35,908 bases of DNA from CAYUJH01 sp964394585 (GCA_964394585.1 CAYMYI010000034.1:1-35908), one strand, 5' to 3'; positions 23,316-31,633 are shown, counted from the stretch's first letter. The notes: generated by a model not told the origin, from the letters alone. Translations and numbers: made by a program.

Positions 23316-24512
23316 ATGGGTTTAGGTCGCTTTTCAAGCACATCCATTATTTACCAAAGAGTATGGAAAGCCAGTATTTTACTTGTACTCGCTTCTTTTT
23401 TACTTTACATCCTTTGGCGCTATCAAGGAAACTTCCCGGCATCTGTTGTACCCAAAGCAGTAGGCTACGGTTTTTTACAAGCCCTGCTGGTACTCAGCTT
23501 TGGCAGGTTACTTTTATGGCAGCTCCCCGATAAGTTAACTTGGATTTGGGTTCGGGTACTATTCGCGCCCTATCCTACGGCAAGCCTAGGGTTTTTGCTC
23601 TCATGCATTGGCAGCTTCCTTGTATTTGTAGGGTTCTTGCCAGCTTCATTCAAATCAGTGGATTTATTATCGCCTATTGCGCTTAGCTTCATTGCAGGCA
23701 CTACACTGCCGGTAATCGGATTTGGATGCTTCCCATTCCGACTAGAAGATTCTAACATCGTATACCGCATTAGTAGCGAGCGCTATGATGCCTTCTTAGG
23801 TACGCTTGTGGCAAGTAGTTTATTAGGCAGTGCACTCATTGGTGCTTCTCATATTACTAATCAAGACGATTGGGGCGGTATTCTCGTCCCATTATATTTC
23901 AGCTTAGCCACCTTGCTACTCACGTTTTTAGGCGCTCTCCTTACTGAGTTCAAAAAACCGCATAGCAATGCTTGGTTTTTGGGAGTTAGTGTATTTGCCG
24001 CCATTGCATTAATCGCCATTGCCTCCACAATTACAAGCTATGCCCTTCCCGGGCTCTTATTCATTAATGGAAAGGAAATTACTTCCTATCAGATTTTCTT
24101 TGCCATGCAAATTGGCATTTTGGCTGGCTGGGTAGCTGGCAATATTGTGAAGTTGTATTACTTCTTAGCGAAAGCTACCGTACGGTTTTTATTACATAAT
24201 TCCATCAAAAACATTTTTATCGGCGTAGCTATTCGTTTCTTACTTAATGCAAGTTTAGGGCTTACTCCGGCACTGGTAGCTTTCGCCGCCATTGGGCTTA
24301 GCTATGCTGTCGCCGATATCTACGGAGCTTCTTTAGCTATTTTAGGGATTGTATCCAACGTTGGAGTTAGTTTAGCAATTGGGAACAATCCACTCAGTAA
24401 ACGCCATTTGGATAACCTTACCTTTGCACAGCGCCGTAAGTTAGAATTGCTGCTGCCCTCATATAGCACCTTCGGAAAGGTAATGCTTCAGAGGTTACGT
24501 ACCATCGTTTAA
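23316..24512 (+). CDS. Membrane protein resembling a shortened, non-catalytic H+/Na+-pyrophosphatase
   Basis: The 398-residue protein has roughly ten hydrophobic segments. Several match, in order, membrane segments of HppA as I remember the family: LSFIAGTTLPVIGFGCFPF for the GLGASSIALFARVGGGIY segment; YDAFLGTLVASSLLGS for FESYVGSIVAAMVLG; LPLY-like VPLYFSLATLLLTFLGALLTE; FFAMQIGILAGWVAGNIVKLYY for the segment ending in EYYT; IKNIFIGVAIRFLLNASLG for TNIIAGLAVGMESTALP; and ADIYGASLAILGIVSNVGVS for GLYGIALAAVGMLSTLGIT. All the acidic catalytic motifs between them (DVGADLVGKVE, the DNVGDNVGD region, ADNAGGIAEM) are missing, and family members normally have 650-800 residues. It should therefore not hydrolyse pyrophosphate. 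The function is unknown. The gene has its own -7 element, and its stop overlaps the convergent phosphoesterase gene by 4 nt. Confidence 0.55.
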   Translation: MGLGRFSSTSIIYQRVWKASILLVLASFLLYILWRYQGNFPASVVPKAVGYGFLQALLVLSFGRLLLWQLPDKLTWIWVRVLFAPYPTASLGFLLSCIGSFLVFVGFLPASFKSVDLLSPIALSFIAGTTLPVIGFGCFPFRLEDSNIVYRISSERYDAFLGTLVASSLLGSALIGASHITNQDDWGGILVPLYFSLATLLLTFLGALLTEFKKPHSNAWFLGVSVFAAIALIAIASTITSYALPGLLFINGKEITSYQIFFAMQIGILAGWVAGNIVKLYYFLAKATVRFLLHNSIKNIFIGVAIRFLLNASLGLTPALVAFAAIGLSYAVADIYGASLAILGIVSNVGVSLAIGNNPLSKRHLDNLTFAQRRKLELLLPSYSTFGKVMLQRLRTIV

Positions 24513-25768
24513 GCTTTCTGCAATTCGATAATTGTAATTTCAGGCGGCATACCAATGCGCCCTGGAAAATCGAGGAAACCAAACCCTCGGTTTACATAAA
24601 GATACTGTTGGTCTTCTTGGTACAACCCTGCCCACTGTTTATACAAATACTGGGCAGGACTCCACTTAATGCCCGGCACTTCGATACCACATTGCATTCC
24701 ATGTGTATGTCCGGCAAACATGACGTCTATATCGGTATAAAGTGTGCGTACTTGCGCATCCCAGTGGCTCGGATCGTGCGATAGCAATAGTTTTGCGGCA
24801 GCTTCTTGGGTGCGAGCATGTGCCTGCTGCAAGTTGCCATATTTGGGAAACTCTGGCATATTACTCCAATTTTCAATCCCTAAGATGGCTAGCTTATCGC
24901 CACTTTCTTCTATCATATGGTGTTCATTCATGAGCAATTGCCAGCCCATATTTTTCTGAGCACGCATTAAGTCGGCTAGATTACGCTGGCGTTCTGCTTC
25001 TGAGCGCCACTTCACATATTCGCCATAATCATGGTTCCCCAACACCGAAAATATTCCCAAAGGAGCATGTAATTTGGAAAAAACATCGATGTATGCATTC
25101 ACCTCTTTCGCGCGGTTATTCACCAAATCGCCTGTGAAAAAGATGAGGTCAGGTTTTTGGTTTAGCAGCATCTCTACCCCTCCCATTACAGCGCGTTTAT
25201 TGAAGAAACTCCCTGAGTGTATATCAGAAAGTTGGGCAATGCGAATGCCATGAAACGAGGAGGGTAAATTTGGCAAAGCAATGGTCGCTTTCCGTATGGT
25301 ATAATCGTGTGCCCCCGATAAGATGCCATACCCCACCCCTACTATCGGTACAGAAGCTGCCATCATCCCGGTTTTGGCAAGAAATTCTGCCCGCGAAATT
25401 GGTTGCCCCGGCAAAGGTTCTCGCTTTTGCGGTTTCTTTTCCCGAAATACATATTGCAACCGCGTTTTCCCCCATTGGAACGCCTGCATACTATCGGCAA
25501 ACAATAAAAAAACGCCAAGCACTAACTTGGCGATGAGTTGGGTCAATACTCCGGCAGCTAAAAAACTGCGGGTGTTGTCTGAGATGATTTCTTCAGGGAG
25601 TGTAAAATAACACCATGCGCCCAAAAGCACACTGATGGTAAGCGCGCCAAAAGCTCCTTTTGCCGCTTTGCGAAGTATGGGAGGAAGTTTCCGAAAAGAG
25701 AGCGAAAGCCCTCGATAGATGTAGAAATCAAGCAGTAGGAGCGCAAACGCCGTAGCGAAAAATTCCAT
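24509..25768 (-). CDS. Membrane-anchored metallophosphoesterase (YkuE-like), 419 aa
   Basis: The N-terminal about 150 residues contain several hydrophobic segments (MEFFATAFALLLLDFYIY, FGALTISVLLGAWCYF, VLTQLIAKLVLGVFLLF) and then SRAEFLAKTGMMAASVPIVG, which resembles the Tat-type leader of soluble relatives but has lost the twin arginine. The catalytic domain keeps the calcineurin-like metal motifs: AQLSDIHSG, FFTGDLVN, VLGNHDYGEY, LLSHDPSHWD and FAGHTHGMQ. It probably faces the outside of the inner membrane and cleaves a phosphoester; in relatives, sugar-lipid or phospholipid-derived substrates are discussed, and none can be chosen here. An exact -7 element is present at 25870-25877. The end overlaps the convergent pyrophosphatase-like gene by 4 nt. 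Confidence 0.85.
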   Translation of the reverse strand: MEFFATAFALLLLDFYIYRGLSLSFRKLPPILRKAAKGAFGALTISVLLGAWCYFTLPEEIISDNTRSFLAAGVLTQLIAKLVLGVFLLFADSMQAFQWGKTRLQYVFREKKPQKREPLPGQPISRAEFLAKTGMMAASVPIVGVGYGILSGAHDYTIRKATIALPNLPSSFHGIRIAQLSDIHSGSFFNKRAVMGGVEMLLNQKPDLIFFTGDLVNNRAKEVNAYIDVFSKLHAPLGIFSVLGNHDYGEYVKWRSEAERQRNLADLMRAQKNMGWQLLMNEHHMIEESGDKLAILGIENWSNMPEFPKYGNLQQAHARTQEAAAKLLLSHDPSHWDAQVRTLYTDIDVMFAGHTHGMQCGIEVPGIKWSPAQYLYKQWAGLYQEDQQYLYVNRGFGFLDFPGRIGMPPEITIIELQKA

Positions 25769-25818
25769 AAGTTACGATAGGTAAGATAACGTTACTTCTA
25801 CTATTTGTATGAGAAATT

Positions 25819-25844
25819 CAATAGTGTTGACTTTCAAACTATTG
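25819..25844 (-). other. Hairpin in the phosphoesterase leader
   Basis: CAATAGT (25819-25825) and ACTATTG (25838-25844) form a perfect 7-bp stem with a 12-nt loop, between the predicted transcription start and the start codon of the phosphoesterase gene. Confidence 0.35.
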
Positions 25845-25869
25845 CAATTAGACCTCATACATTATAGTG

Positions 25870-25877
25870 CAAAAGTA
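25870..25877 (-). promoter_or_regulatory. -7 element of the metallophosphoesterase gene
   Basis: The leftward strand reads TACTTTTG, an exact TAnnTTTG. The leader would be about 95 nt and contains one hairpin. No clear -33 box is seen. It shows the gene is likely transcribed apart from the upstream cdd gene. Confidence 0.5.
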
Positions 25878-25978
25878 GACGCAGCATATGAACGGAGTTT
25901 TGCCCTAATCAGAAAGAAGTGAGGGAAAGCCTTTAAAAATTGATAACGGCTAAGTAAAGCAACATGTTGATTTGTTGA

Positions 25979-26461
25979 CTAAAGGTTACTCGCAGAAAAC
26001 GCCAAAGGTAACAGCACTGCAATAGAGGGCGCAATCCATATTTTTTGATCGCTGCCACGGAAGATAAGCGGAATGGATTGTTGCTGTCGAATTTCGTATT
26101 CAGACAGTGCCTGCCGACAGGCACCACAAGGCGTTACCGGCAAGTCGTAGGGCTCGTCGGGGTGTTTTGCGGCAATGGCAATTGCTTCAATGGTAGCATT
26201 TGGGTGGTTGGCCCCTGCCCAATATATAAGAGTGCGTTCTGCACACATCCCCGAAGGATATGCTGCATTTTCTTGATTGTTCCCCACAATGATATCGCCC
26301 TCTATTTGTAAGGCAGCTCCTACCCAAAAATTAGAGTACGGTGCATATGCCTTTTGGCAAGCTTGCTGTGCAGCCTTAAATAACGCCTGGTATGTTTCGG
26401 GCAATTCCGCAGGGGTATCGTAAACGGTAAAACTAAGCTGATGATGTTGAATCTTACGCAT
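25979..26461 (-). CDS. cdd: Cytidine deaminase, 160 aa
   Basis: The enzyme converts cytidine and deoxycytidine to uridine forms in pyrimidine salvage. The motif NQENAAYPSGMCAERT supplies one zinc Cys (Cys73) and the catalytic Glu (Glu75), and TPCGACRQALSEY supplies the other two Cys (112 and 115). The three-Cys zinc site and a length of 160 point to the tetrameric class. Residues FKAAQQACQKAYAPYSNFWVGAAL form the usual N-terminal part. Its start codon lies inside the end of the SpoIIE-type gene (8-nt overlap, ATGCGTAA), so translation of the two is probably coupled. All key residues are present. Confidence 0.95.
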   Translation of the reverse strand: MRKIQHHQLSFTVYDTPAELPETYQALFKAAQQACQKAYAPYSNFWVGAALQIEGDIIVGNNQENAAYPSGMCAERTLIYWAGANHPNATIEAIAIAAKHPDEPYDLPVTPCGACRQALSEYEIRQQQSIPLIFRGSDQKIWIAPSIAVLLPLAFSASNL

Positions 26462-28232
26462 CTTTAGGGGTAACCTTAAAACCTATCACTAGCACGTCAT
26501 CTACCTGCTTATAGCCCCCCTTCCAATTGGTAAATGTTTCCGCAAAAAGGGTGTGCTGATCTTTCATAGGAAGTGTGTGGTGTTCTTTAATAAGATTTTT
26601 CAAGCGTTTGGTCATAAACCGCGAGTCATTTTCATCGCTAAACTGATCTTGATATCCATCTGAAAAGATATAACAAGTCATCGGGGCATCTATCTCAAAG
26701 AGATGCTTTTCATAGGTAGCACCCTGATACATTTTCCCTCCGATAGGCTTGCGGCTTCCTTTAATGGTGTGCAACTCTCCATTTTTCATAAAAAACAATG
26801 GGTTTTTTGCACCGGCAAACTCTAAGGTGCCGGCTTTATCGTCTACCACTACGAGTGCCATATCCATCCCATCTTGATTTTTCCGCGTTTCTTGTTTGAG
26901 CATTTGGATAATTCGCTCGTTGAGTACGCTTAAAATAATCGCAGGATCTACGATGCGGCGTTCGTTGACAATTTGATTCAGCGCACTATTGCCCACGAGC
27001 GACATAAACGCTCCTGGCACACCATGCCCGGTGCAATCTATGGCAGCCAGTACTTTTTTCACATTGCCCGTAGCAGGGTCGCGAACTTGGGCAAACCAGT
27101 AGAAGTCGCCACTCACTACATCGCGCGGTTTAAAGAAGATAAACAAATCGTGAAAAGCACTAGCAATTGCCTCGTATTCTGGCAACGATGCTTGCTGAAT
27201 GCGCTCGGCATAGGTTATACTCGATTGTATGCTGCTATATGCCTTGTTGAGTTCGCCGTTTTTCTCTTCTATCGCATCGCGTTGCTCGCTGATGGCTTTT
27301 TTCTGAAGCTCTAATTTTTTGTTGGCAAACTTCATTTTCCGGTTGGCGCGAATCATAAACACTCCAAATACCAACACAAATACGACAAACACTACTGCAA
27401 ACGCCAATACTCGCCTGCCTGCTTCTAGTTCTGCTTGCTGTAACTCTTTGGTTTTGTTGAGCAACTCTACCTCTCGTTCTTTGGCGCGCGCTGCAGCTTC
27501 TGCTTCTTTTTTCTGGAGTTCTGCAATTTGAAGTTCTTGCTGTTTGGCTACCAGTTCTTGTTCTTTTTTACGCTTTTCGGCTTGAAGTTGCGCCTGTTTT
27601 GCCTCGTATTCATTTTCGAGTTCGGCGACAAACTGCTGTCCTTCTTCGTCGTATTTTTCGTTATACAGTTTAAAATACTCCAAGGCTTTTTCTTTATTGC
27701 CCTGCTTCTCGTATACCTCGGAGAGGGTCAGGTAGCTGTCGGTTTTGATATGAGCAATATTGAGCTCTTTCCCCAAGGCAAGGCTGCGTTCTAAGGCTTC
27801 GATAGCTTGGGGTAGCTGCCCTGCTTTGAAGTAAGTGCTTCCCAAATTAAGCGTATAGTTGGCAAGCATACGCTTATCGCCTTGCTGTTCTTTGATAGCC
27901 ACAGCTCGTTGCTGGTAATCAATCGAAGAAGCAAACTGCCCTTGTTCCGCTTTAATCACCCCAATGTTGTGGTATGCATTCGCTACACCATTATCGTTAC
28001 CGATGGCGGCGCTCACTTCTGCCGATTCTTCCAATAATTTAATGGCTTCTGCTTTGTTTTGGTTATCCCAATAATAATATGCGGCTTCTACTAGCTTTTG
28101 GGTAAGCTGGTTTTTATTGTCTTCGGAGCGTAGCCGTTCAATATCCCGAAGGGTTTGGTCTATGTTGGTTTGCCCCATGGCGAGGTCAACCATCCCTAAA
28201 AGTACAACCGCTAAAAAAAGATAGGTTCTCAT
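26454..28232 (-). CDS. TPR-repeat membrane protein with SpoIIE (PP2C-type) phosphatase domain, 592 aa
   Basis: From the ATG at 28232 the protein starts with a signal peptide (MRTYLFLAVVLLGMVDLAMG, cleaved before Q). A periplasmic TPR domain follows (NAYHNIGVIKAEQGQFASSI, LNLGSTYFKAGQLPQAIEAL, TLSEVYEKQGNKEKALEYF), then a long Glu/Lys/Gln coiled coil, a membrane span at about 275-295 (VLAFAVVFVVFVLVFGVFMI), a second coiled coil, and a cytoplasmic SpoIIE phosphatase with KPRDVVSGDFYWF, DCTGHGVPGAFMS, QDGMDMALVVVD, FAGAKNPL and IFSDGYQDQF carrying the metal-binding acids. Such proteins sense a signal outside and dephosphorylate a serine or threonine, often on an anti-sigma-factor antagonist; the target is not in the window. 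A TTG 19 codons upstream also keeps the frame open but would bury the signal peptide. cdd overlaps the end by 8 nt. Confidence 0.88.
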   Translation of the reverse strand: MRTYLFLAVVLLGMVDLAMGQTNIDQTLRDIERLRSEDNKNQLTQKLVEAAYYYWDNQNKAEAIKLLEESAEVSAAIGNDNGVANAYHNIGVIKAEQGQFASSIDYQQRAVAIKEQQGDKRMLANYTLNLGSTYFKAGQLPQAIEALERSLALGKELNIAHIKTDSYLTLSEVYEKQGNKEKALEYFKLYNEKYDEEGQQFVAELENEYEAKQAQLQAEKRKKEQELVAKQQELQIAELQKKEAEAAARAKEREVELLNKTKELQQAELEAGRRVLAFAVVFVVFVLVFGVFMIRANRKMKFANKKLELQKKAISEQRDAIEEKNGELNKAYSSIQSSITYAERIQQASLPEYEAIASAFHDLFIFFKPRDVVSGDFYWFAQVRDPATGNVKKVLAAIDCTGHGVPGAFMSLVGNSALNQIVNERRIVDPAIILSVLNERIIQMLKQETRKNQDGMDMALVVVDDKAGTLEFAGAKNPLFFMKNGELHTIKGSRKPIGGKMYQGATYEKHLFEIDAPMTCYIFSDGYQDQFSDENDSRFMTKRLKNLIKEHHTLPMKDQHTLFAETFTNWKGGYKQVDDVLVIGFKVTPKDA

Positions 28233-28348
28233 TGGTTTGGATAAAGCCGATATCACGTTAGAAGAAAAGCGTTTCCGTTTATTCTTCAATTTATAACTTA
28301 ATCTTAAAAAAGAAAGCCATGATAGATAGAATCATCGGTTAGGTATTC

Positions 28349-28473
28349 TGAGAAGTATCTGCGCATAACTGATGAGAAGCCACCAAAGCGCATCCCTACA
28401 ACGCGCTCTTAAGGCTTTGGAAGAATCGGAAGGGCATTTCAACTTCAACCGAGAAATAGTAAGATACTTCTCA
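28349..28473 (-). ncRNA. Possible structured RNA or long leader before the SpoIIE-type gene
   Basis: A perfect 12-bp outer stem, TGAGAAGTATCT (28349-28360) and AGATACTTCTCA (28462-28473), encloses about 100 nt. Inside, CCAAAGC (28383-28389) can pair with GCTTTGG (28414-28420), and AGCGC (28387-28391) alternatively with GCGCT (28403-28407). Both flanking genes are leftward, so it would be a 5' leader, a 3' end or an independent RNA of that strand. I recognise no known RNA family. The strand is inferred from neighbours only. Confidence 0.3.
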
Positions 28474-28504
28474 AGGTTTATCCTTTCGCCAAGAAATCCT
28501 CGTT

Positions 28505-28840
28505 TTATTGTTTTTTTAAGTTCTTTTTCTTCTTCTTAATCTTTTTCCGAGGAATCCGCTTACGTGCATCCGCTCTATGCTTTTCTCCATAGCGTGCATT
28601 CTGTTTTTGCCACCAACGGCTCCCTCTCCAATAAAAGACTACATCTTTCCCCTTCTGCTTTTTCTTACTGATTTTCTTTTGCCATTTAGGGGGAATCCCC
28701 AACTCCATATGTTGATGGTAATATTTTACATGGCAGCTATCAAGCGGACACATTGGGCGGCATCCACTACCCAAAAATAGGGCAATAAGTCCCATTACTC
28801 CGATTATCCTCGGCATATGCCGGTACATTTGTTTCTTCAT
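28505..28840 (-). CDS. Small lipoprotein with Cys-rich head and Lys-rich tail, 111 aa
   Basis: A basic start (MKKQMYRHMPR), a hydrophobic core and the lipobox LGSGC make a lipoprotein signal; Cys27 would be lipidated. The mature head is unusual, with two more Cys and several His in CRPMCPLDSCHVKYYHQH, then a WRGSRWWQKQNARYGEKH segment, and a tail made mostly of Lys and Arg (RKRIPRKKIKKKKKNLKKQ). Small lipoproteins with a C-P-x-x-x-C-x-V-x-x-x-H head and an R-G-x-x-W-W-x-K-Q-N-x-x-Y-G core do occur in Bacteroidota as far as I recall, without known function. The basic tail could bind nucleic acid, peptidoglycan or lipopolysaccharide phosphates; that is inference. Only a one-mismatch -7 element (complement of 28881-28888) is seen upstream. 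Confidence 0.7.
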   Translation of the reverse strand: MKKQMYRHMPRIIGVMGLIALFLGSGCRPMCPLDSCHVKYYHQHMELGIPPKWQKKISKKKQKGKDVVFYWRGSRWWQKQNARYGEKHRADARKRIPRKKIKKKKKNLKKQ

Positions 28841-28918
28841 TTCTTATATACTAACATGATATATCTATCGGTTTTACCCACAAAGGCACAAACTCCATGC
28901 TTTCGTGCCGAAATTCAA

Positions 28919-28926
28919 TAGTTTTG
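28919..28926 (+). promoter_or_regulatory. -7 element of the dapF-hemE-TauE run
   Basis: TAGTTTTG is an exact TAnnTTTG, about 58 nt before the dapF ATG. No convincing -33 box is found. Confidence 0.5.
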
Positions 28927-28984
28927 CAGTAAAATTTCGCCTCTTTTGAGGAACAACAATAGGATAGAGAATTCTGAACGATAT

Positions 28985-29761
28985 ATGCACATAAATTTTC
29001 ATAAATACCAAGGAACCGGCAACGACTTCGTAATGATTGACGATCGAAATGCGGAGTTTCCTATTGAAAACCAAGCCCTAGTGGCGCGCCTTTGCGACCG
29101 AAAGTTTGGCATTGGGGCTGATGGGTGCATCTTGCTACGGCTGCACTCCGAGTATGCCTTCGAGATGGTATATTTCAATGCCGACGGCCGCCCGGCTACC
29201 ATGTGTGGCAACGGCGGACGATGTACCGTCCACTTTGCCCACCGGTTGGGGCTTTTCAACAACGAAACCATATTTTTGGCGGCTGATGGCCCGCACCGTG
29301 CCCTCATCGAAGGCGATACGGTTACTCTTTTTATGAAAGACGTAGAACAAGTAGCCTCGCAAGGCACCGATTTCTTTTTAGATACCGGCTCACCCCACTA
29401 CGTAACCTTCTGCGAAAATATCGAGACATATAATATAGTGGAAGCCGGCAGAACCATACGCTACAGCGAGCCTTATGCTAGCCAAGGGGGTACGAACGTC
29501 AATGTAGTGGAACGCATAGCCCCGCAGCATGTAAAAGTACGCACCTACGAACGAGGCGTAGAAGATGAAACGCTATCGTGCGGTACCGGGGTAACCGCCT
29601 GTGCCCTAGTAATGGCGACAGCAGGCGCTAGCAGCCCAGTACGCGTAGAAACAAAAGGTGGTGTGTTAGAAGTTGGCTGGGAAAAACGCGGCGATACGTA
29701 CCAGAACATTTACCTGAAAGGAGCGGCTACACCCGTGTTCCGAGGTGAAATCTCTCTATAA
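28985..29761 (+). CDS. dapF: Diaminopimelate epimerase, 258 aa
   Basis: DapF turns LL- into meso-diaminopimelate for lysine and peptidoglycan synthesis. The start HKYQGTGNDFVMIDDR, the first catalytic Cys in ATMCGNGGRCTVHFA, the substrate motif SPHYVTF, GTNVNVVE and YERGVEDETLSCGTGVTACAL with the second catalytic Cys are all present, and 258 residues is the normal size. I use the ATG at 28985 (MHINFHKYQG); a TTG 13 codons earlier adds sequence outside the family. hemE starts 38 nt after its stop and the TauE-type gene follows directly, so the three are probably cotranscribed, without an obvious shared pathway. Confidence 0.95.
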   Translation: MHINFHKYQGTGNDFVMIDDRNAEFPIENQALVARLCDRKFGIGADGCILLRLHSEYAFEMVYFNADGRPATMCGNGGRCTVHFAHRLGLFNNETIFLAADGPHRALIEGDTVTLFMKDVEQVASQGTDFFLDTGSPHYVTFCENIETYNIVEAGRTIRYSEPYASQGGTNVNVVERIAPQHVKVRTYERGVEDETLSCGTGVTACALVMATAGASSPVRVETKGGVLEVGWEKRGDTYQNIYLKGAATPVFRGEISL

Positions 29762-29799
29762 TCCTCCATTTCCCTTTATTGCAAATTCAAAAAAACGAT

Positions 29800-30849
29800 A
29801 TGCTTAAAAATGATTTATTATTGAGAGCTGCCCGTGGCGAACAAGTAGAGCGCGTTCCGGTATGGCTCATGCGGCAAGCGGGCCGTATATTACCCGAATA
29901 TCGCGCAGTGCGCAAAAAAGCAGGAAGCTTTATTAACTTAGTGAGCCACCCCGAAATGGCTGCTGAAGTAACCATACAGCCGGTGGATATCCTCGATGTA
30001 GATGCTGCCATTATCTTTTCTGATATTTTGGTGATCCCCGAAGCGATGGGTCTTCCGTATGAGATGGTGGAAAAAAAAGGGCCATATTTCCCAAAAACTG
30101 TTCGGACCCAAGCCGACATCGACCAGTTACGTATAGCAGTACCCGAAGAAGACCTCCACTACGTACTCGAAGCCATCCGCCTCACAAAAAAAGAACTGTA
30201 CGAACGAGTACCCCTCATTGGGTTTGCTGGCGCACCTTTCACTATCTTCTGCTACATGGTAGAAGGTGGTGGTTCTAAAACCTTCTCCAATGCACGCCGC
30301 ATATTGTACCAAGCTCCCGAAATGGCGCATCAACTACTCCAAAAAATAACCGATAGTACCATCGCTTACCTTCAAGCCCAAGTGGTTGCAGGCGCTAACC
30401 TCATCCAGGTGTTCGACTCGTGGGCGGGCATTCTTCCGCCCACGCAATACGCCGCCTTCTCAGTGCCCTATATCCGTCAAATTTGTGAAGCGATTACCGA
30501 TGTGCCCCGCACCGTATTTGCCAAAGGCGCATATTTTGCGCGTTCAACTTTTGGCGAACTCCCCTGCGAAACCGTTGGACTCGATTGGAACATGGATATT
30601 GCCGAATCGCGCCGCTTAGTGGGAAACCAAAAAACATTGCAGGGCAACCTCGACCCTTGCCTACTATATGCCGAAGGACGCACCATTGCAGCCGAAACCA
30701 AAAAAATGCTCGATGCATTTGGGTTCCAACGGCATATTGCCAACTTGGGGCATGGCGTATACCCCGATACCGACCCCGAAAAAGTAAAGGTGTTTGTGGA
30801 AACTGTAAAGGCATACAGTAGCGAACAAATTGCCTTACAAAACACATAG
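29800..30849 (+). CDS. hemE: Uroporphyrinogen III decarboxylase, 349 aa
   Basis: The enzyme removes four carboxyl groups from uroporphyrinogen III to give coproporphyrinogen III in haem synthesis. The N-terminal signature VPVWLMRQAGRILPEYRAVR is complete; the second signature lies in GFAGAPFTIFCYMVEGGGSK, and QGNLDPCLLY and NLGHGVYPDTDPEKVK complete the active-site walls. Length is normal. The ATG at 29800 (MLKNDLLLRA) is preferred over a TTG seven codons upstream, because helix one of the family begins there. The TauE/SafE gene begins 1 nt after its stop codon, showing tight coupling. Confidence 0.95.
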   Translation: MLKNDLLLRAARGEQVERVPVWLMRQAGRILPEYRAVRKKAGSFINLVSHPEMAAEVTIQPVDILDVDAAIIFSDILVIPEAMGLPYEMVEKKGPYFPKTVRTQADIDQLRIAVPEEDLHYVLEAIRLTKKELYERVPLIGFAGAPFTIFCYMVEGGGSKTFSNARRILYQAPEMAHQLLQKITDSTIAYLQAQVVAGANLIQVFDSWAGILPPTQYAAFSVPYIRQICEAITDVPRTVFAKGAYFARSTFGELPCETVGLDWNMDIAESRRLVGNQKTLQGNLDPCLLYAEGRTIAAETKKMLDAFGFQRHIANLGHGVYPDTDPEKVKVFVETVKAYSSEQIALQNT

Positions 30850-30850
30850 A

Positions 30851-31633
30851 ATGGAAGCTGTAGAACCAACCATTTTTTGGTGGCACTATGCACTCATGCT
30901 GTTAGCTGGGTTTGCTGCCGGCGTAGTGAATACCCTTGCCGGCAGTGGCTCTGTGTTTACGCTTTCGGTGCTGCTTTTTGCCGGCCTCCCAGCCAACGTG
31001 GCGAACGGCACCAACCGCGTAGGGGTTATCTTACAAAATATAGTAGGCGTCGCCAGCTTCCGAAAGGCAGGGTATCTGCAAAAATCCGACACCCATACCT
31101 TTGTAATCCCCTCCTTATTAGGGGCATTGGTGGGTGCATGGGTTGCCGCCGACATCGACAAACGGCAACTCGAATGGGTGATTGGCAGCGTAATGCTCAT
31201 CATGCTCCCTATCATTATTTTCGATCCCAAAAAACGGCTCAAAACCGAGCAGTTACACGAACGAAAAGCAGGCGTATGGTCGTGGTTAACCTTTGGTGCT
31301 ATTGGGTTTTATGGCGGCTTTATCCAAGCCGGCGTAGGTATTTTCACCCTATTTGCCATGATTGCCTTCGCACGAGTAGAAATGGTACGTGCGAATGCCA
31401 TCAAACTTGTGATGGTCCTCGTCTTTGCCGTACCGGTGTTGTTTGTATTTATCTACTTCGACCAAGTACGCTGGGGCTACGGAACCGTGCTCGCTTTGGG
31501 GCAAATGGGAGGCGCCTACGTTGCTAGCCGGTTTGCTATCAACCATCCCCAAGCTGGCATTTGGATTCGCCGCCTACTCATTGTGATGATTATTGTTACC
31601 GTAGCTAAAATGTTCCACCTGCTTGAGTGGTAA
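30851..31633 (+). CDS. TauE/SafE-family membrane exporter (YfcA-like), 260 aa
   Basis: The protein has about eight hydrophobic segments in two similar halves. The first, LAGFAAGVVNTLAGSGSVFTLSVLLFAGLPANVANGTNRVG, is the family hallmark: a G-x-x-N-T-x-x-G-S-G segment followed by N-x-x-N. The second half repeats it as GFYGGFIQAGVGIFTLFAM, followed by RANAIKLVMVLVFAVP. Members export sulfite, sulfoacetate or other small organic anions across the inner membrane, but most, including YfcA-type ones, have no proven substrate. The start codon is 1 nt after the hemE stop, so translation is probably coupled. A role in haem synthesis is not implied by known biology. Confidence 0.88.
   Translation: MEAVEPTIFWWHYALMLLAGFAAGVVNTLAGSGSVFTLSVLLFAGLPANVANGTNRVGVILQNIVGVASFRKAGYLQKSDTHTFVIPSLLGALVGAWVAADIDKRQLEWVIGSVMLIMLPIIIFDPKKRLKTEQLHERKAGVWSWLTFGAIGFYGGFIQAGVGIFTLFAMIAFARVEMVRANAIKLVMVLVFAVPVLFVFIYFDQVRWGYGTVLALGQMGGAYVASRFAINHPQAGIWIRRLLIVMIIVTVAKMFHLLEW

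Noticed and set aside
25960..25969. Palindrome CAACATGTTG after cdd as a terminator
   Set aside because: The stem is only 5 bp and no T-run follows.
30877..31527. 216-codon frame inside the TauE/SafE gene
   Set aside because: It is a shadow of the TauE frame in another phase, rich in Arg and Cys, without hydrophobic pattern or motif.
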